NCBI RefSeq assembly: GCF_003048575.1
Contig: NZ_PIRZ01000004.1
Coordinates: 171,182 to 235,181, forward strand
Direction of reading: 5' to 3'
Origin: Campylobacter concisus
GTDB lineage: Bacteria > Campylobacterota > Campylobacteria > Campylobacterales > Campylobacteraceae
DNA length: 64,000 bases
Positions within the stretch are counted from its first letter, which is position 1; each line of letters begins with the position of its first letter. Made by a program: the position numbers and the translations under genes. The notes beneath the pieces are model-generated. The model worked only from the letters and a program-made list of their open reading frames with translations, had not been told where the DNA came from and did not search any database. This document shows, piece by piece, positions 62,668 through 64,000 of this stretch.

Positions 62668-63147
62668 TTAATAATATCCAAGACACATCGTTTCAGTTAA
62701 TTTTATGCGTTTTTCAAATGGAGCAGGTGAGAAAAATTTACACTTTTCAATGTAAATTCTATAAGAATAGCTAAGATTAAAATCATCATAAAATTTCTTC
62801 AAGTCTATAAATTTGATGCCGCAAATCTCATGAAATTTAAAGAGCTCGTAGATCTTAGAGCCATTTTTTGCTACAAGATGAGAAGGAGCAAGCGAGGTAA
62901 AAGAACAAAATACGCCTGTTGGAATAAGGCCATTTAAAGGCGTACAGGTTTTTATAGTGTTTTGAAATTTGACTGGAATGCTATTTTTTCTAAGAAAAAC
63001 TATTCTTGAGTTTTCAAATTTAGCACTTATGACGTTTTTCCAAAAAAGATAAGCATTTGATGAGATGCCAGCATTTTTAGCCAACTCAGCACCGAGCACA
63101 TAATCATCTAAAAACTCATTTGGTGCGAGTATATTTTGCATCTTCAT
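62668..63147 (-). CDS. Unknown protein, 159 aa
   Basis: 159 aa and not recognised. No signal peptide. The N-terminal part (LDDYVLGAELAKNAGISSNA) has a helix-turn-helix look, like excisionase or MerR first helices, and is followed by YLFWKNVISAKF. The rest is mixed alpha/beta with many Lys, Phe and Tyr and four Cys. ATG 63147, or ATG 63141 six bases on, with AAAAGGATGAAG between; convergent with the fumarase operon and divergent from RidA. Confidence 0.55.
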   Translation of the reverse strand: MKMQNILAPNEFLDDYVLGAELAKNAGISSNAYLFWKNVISAKFENSRIVFLRKNSIPVKFQNTIKTCTPLNGLIPTGVFCSFTSLAPSHLVAKNGSKIYELFKFHEICGIKFIDLKKFYDDFNLSYSYRIYIEKCKFFSPAPFEKRIKLTETMCLGYY

Positions 63148-63237
63148 CCTTTTGAAATTTTGTCCATTATAGCTTTTAGAGACTAAAAATTTAGAAAATT
63201 TATAGTAGGATTTTAAAAAATTTCAAAAGGAGAAAAT

Positions 63238-63612
63238 ATGAAAAAACAAATCTCAACAAAAAATGCTCCACAAGCGATTGGGCCATATTCTCAAGCTATT
63301 AGCTCAAATGGATTTTTATTTATCTCAGGTCAGCTTGGTGTCACACCAGCGGGTGAGTTTGCAAGTAGTAGCGTAGAAGCTCAAGCTGAGCAATCTCTTG
63401 AAAATTTAAAAAATATCTTGGCTGAGGCAGGGCTTACTTTTGATAATGCTGTAAAGACCACAATATTTCTAGCAGATATGGGAGATTTTGCTAAAGTAAA
63501 TACTGTGTATGCTAAATTTTTTAAAGAGCCTTATCCTACTAGAAGTACAGTAGCCGTTAAGACTTTGCCAAAAGATGCACTTGTGGAAATAGAGCTTATC
63601 GCGGCTTATTAA
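63238..63612 (+). CDS. ridA: RidA family enamine/imine deaminase
   Basis: 124 aa, full length. RidA hydrolyses reactive 2-aminoacrylate and other enamines. NAPQAIGPYSQAISSNGFLF at the start, ISGQLGVTPAGEF, and the C-terminal EPYPTRSTVAVKTLPKDALV with the arginine (R105 region) that binds the carboxylate, plus EIELIAAY, are all present. ATG 63238 behind AAAAGGAGAAAAT. Confidence 0.95.
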   Translation: MKKQISTKNAPQAIGPYSQAISSNGFLFISGQLGVTPAGEFASSSVEAQAEQSLENLKNILAEAGLTFDNAVKTTIFLADMGDFAKVNTVYAKFFKEPYPTRSTVAVKTLPKDALVEIELIAAY

Positions 63613-63654
63613 TAGATATTGTGTAAAATTTATATAATCTAATGTTTAATATAA

Positions 63655-63674
63655 TGGAGAGCAAAAACTCTCCA
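63655..63674 (+). terminator. Terminator after ridA
   Basis: TGGAGAG (63655-63661) pairs with CTCTCCA (63668-63674), loop CAAAAA, followed by AATTTATATTT. Confidence 0.65.
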
Positions 63675-63800
63675 AATTTATATTTCAAAAACTAAACCCT
63701 TAAACCTATAATAAAAATACATACTTTAAAATTTTTAAGCGCCTAACAATTTTTTCTAAAATTCCCTAAATATTTCAACTATCTTTAAGTATTGCTCGTA

Positions 63801-64000
63801 TATAATTCCAGCTCACGAAACGAGAAACCACCTTTAACTTCATTGGTTAATAAAGCCTTTTCTTTTTATCGTTGTTCTTTTAACTTACAATTGTTAAACT
63901 ATTAGTCAATCTTTGAAATCTAAACAAGTGATCGATTGAGCCAGTCTATTATTTTATAATTTATAATAGATTAGACAAATTAATAAATAAAACTAAAAGT
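63801..64000 (+). promoter_or_regulatory. Probable rRNA operon promoter and leader, running off the window
   Basis: TATAAT at 63801-63806 with GCTC about 5-8 bases downstream as a likely start site, then a long leader with no open frame. TGTTCTTTTAAC (63873-63884) resembles the boxA antitermination element (TGCTCTTTAACA). The inverted repeat TCTATTAT / ATAATAGA (63945-63952 with 63963-63970) may be part of an RNase III processing stem. The 16S gene itself is not visible, so the assignment is inferred. Confidence 0.5.

Noticed and set aside
1..64000. CRISPR array or insertion sequence
   Set aside because: No evenly spaced direct repeats with unique spacers, and no transposase or flanking inverted repeats were seen.
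1..64000. Phase-variable poly-G or poly-C tracts
   Set aside because: The longest C runs noticed are about five bases (46922-46926 and 47557-47561), too short for the usual Campylobacter contingency switching.

Overview
The window is an AT-rich stretch of a Campylobacter chromosome, probably Campylobacter concisus or a close relative. This rests on three things seen in the sequence. Vegetative promoters have the Campylobacter form TTTTTTG-TATAAT with no clear -35 box. The nitrous oxide reductase is the epsilonproteobacterial type, with a C-terminal haem domain inside a nosZ-B-D-G-C1-C2-H-F-Y cluster. The run nfu / small helical protein / murE / ybaB / PDZ protein / ispA / tkt matches, as I remember it, a conserved Campylobacter gene order. 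The species call is inference.

Layout. 1-7.1 kb: end of sodB, two PLP carbon-sulfur lyases (patB type and trans-sulfuration type), thiol peroxidase, RNase HII, an exported protein and a DUF4143-like ATPase. 7.1-8.2 kb: a small decayed accessory patch with a phage tail-like remnant and two orphan genes. 8.4-22.5 kb: the S10-spc-alpha ribosomal supercluster from rpsJ to rplQ, including secY, map, infA and rpoA, lacking rpmD, with three structured non-coding segments and a UUCG terminator. 22.7-26.9 kb: a gene of unknown function behind a textbook FliA (sigma28) promoter, then a short [FeFe]-hydrogenase-like H-cluster protein co-transcribed with an ABC importer. 27.1-34.8 kb: housekeeping genes (nfu, murE, panD, ybaB, PDZ protein, ispA, tkt, uppP). 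34.9-36.8 kb: moaC, HP0495-like gene and a coiled-coil protein. 37.2-46.8 kb: the nitrous oxide respiration cluster. 47-51.6 kb: a Sel1-repeat protein and an iron-uptake locus with a frameshifted PepSY membrane gene next to an intact TonB receptor. 51.6-59.5 kb: a CPA1 antiporter cut by an in-frame stop, a Panacea-type toxin-antitoxin pair beside tRNA-Ser, a GNAT enzyme, an M48 protease, an SbmA-like transporter, a DUF411 protein and an NSS transporter. 59.6-64 kb: CorC-like protein, two-subunit class I fumarase, an unknown gene, RidA, and what looks like the promoter and leader of an rRNA operon running off the right edge.

How the genes fit together. Much of the content suits a microaerobic or anaerobic respirer. 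NosZ is served by its own ferredoxin/quinol side (NosG, NosH), monohaem cytochromes (NosC1, NosC2) and a copper-site maturation ABC system (NosD, NosF, NosY). The most promising material for new biology is the H-cluster-like protein that keeps four cluster cysteines but has arginine where the catalytic cysteine should be and is translationally coupled to an importer; the Panacea antitoxin with a coiled-coil three-helix membrane partner; the FliA-driven gene of unknown function; and a pair of C-rich folded segments sharing a 14-base motif on either side of the Sel1-repeat gene.
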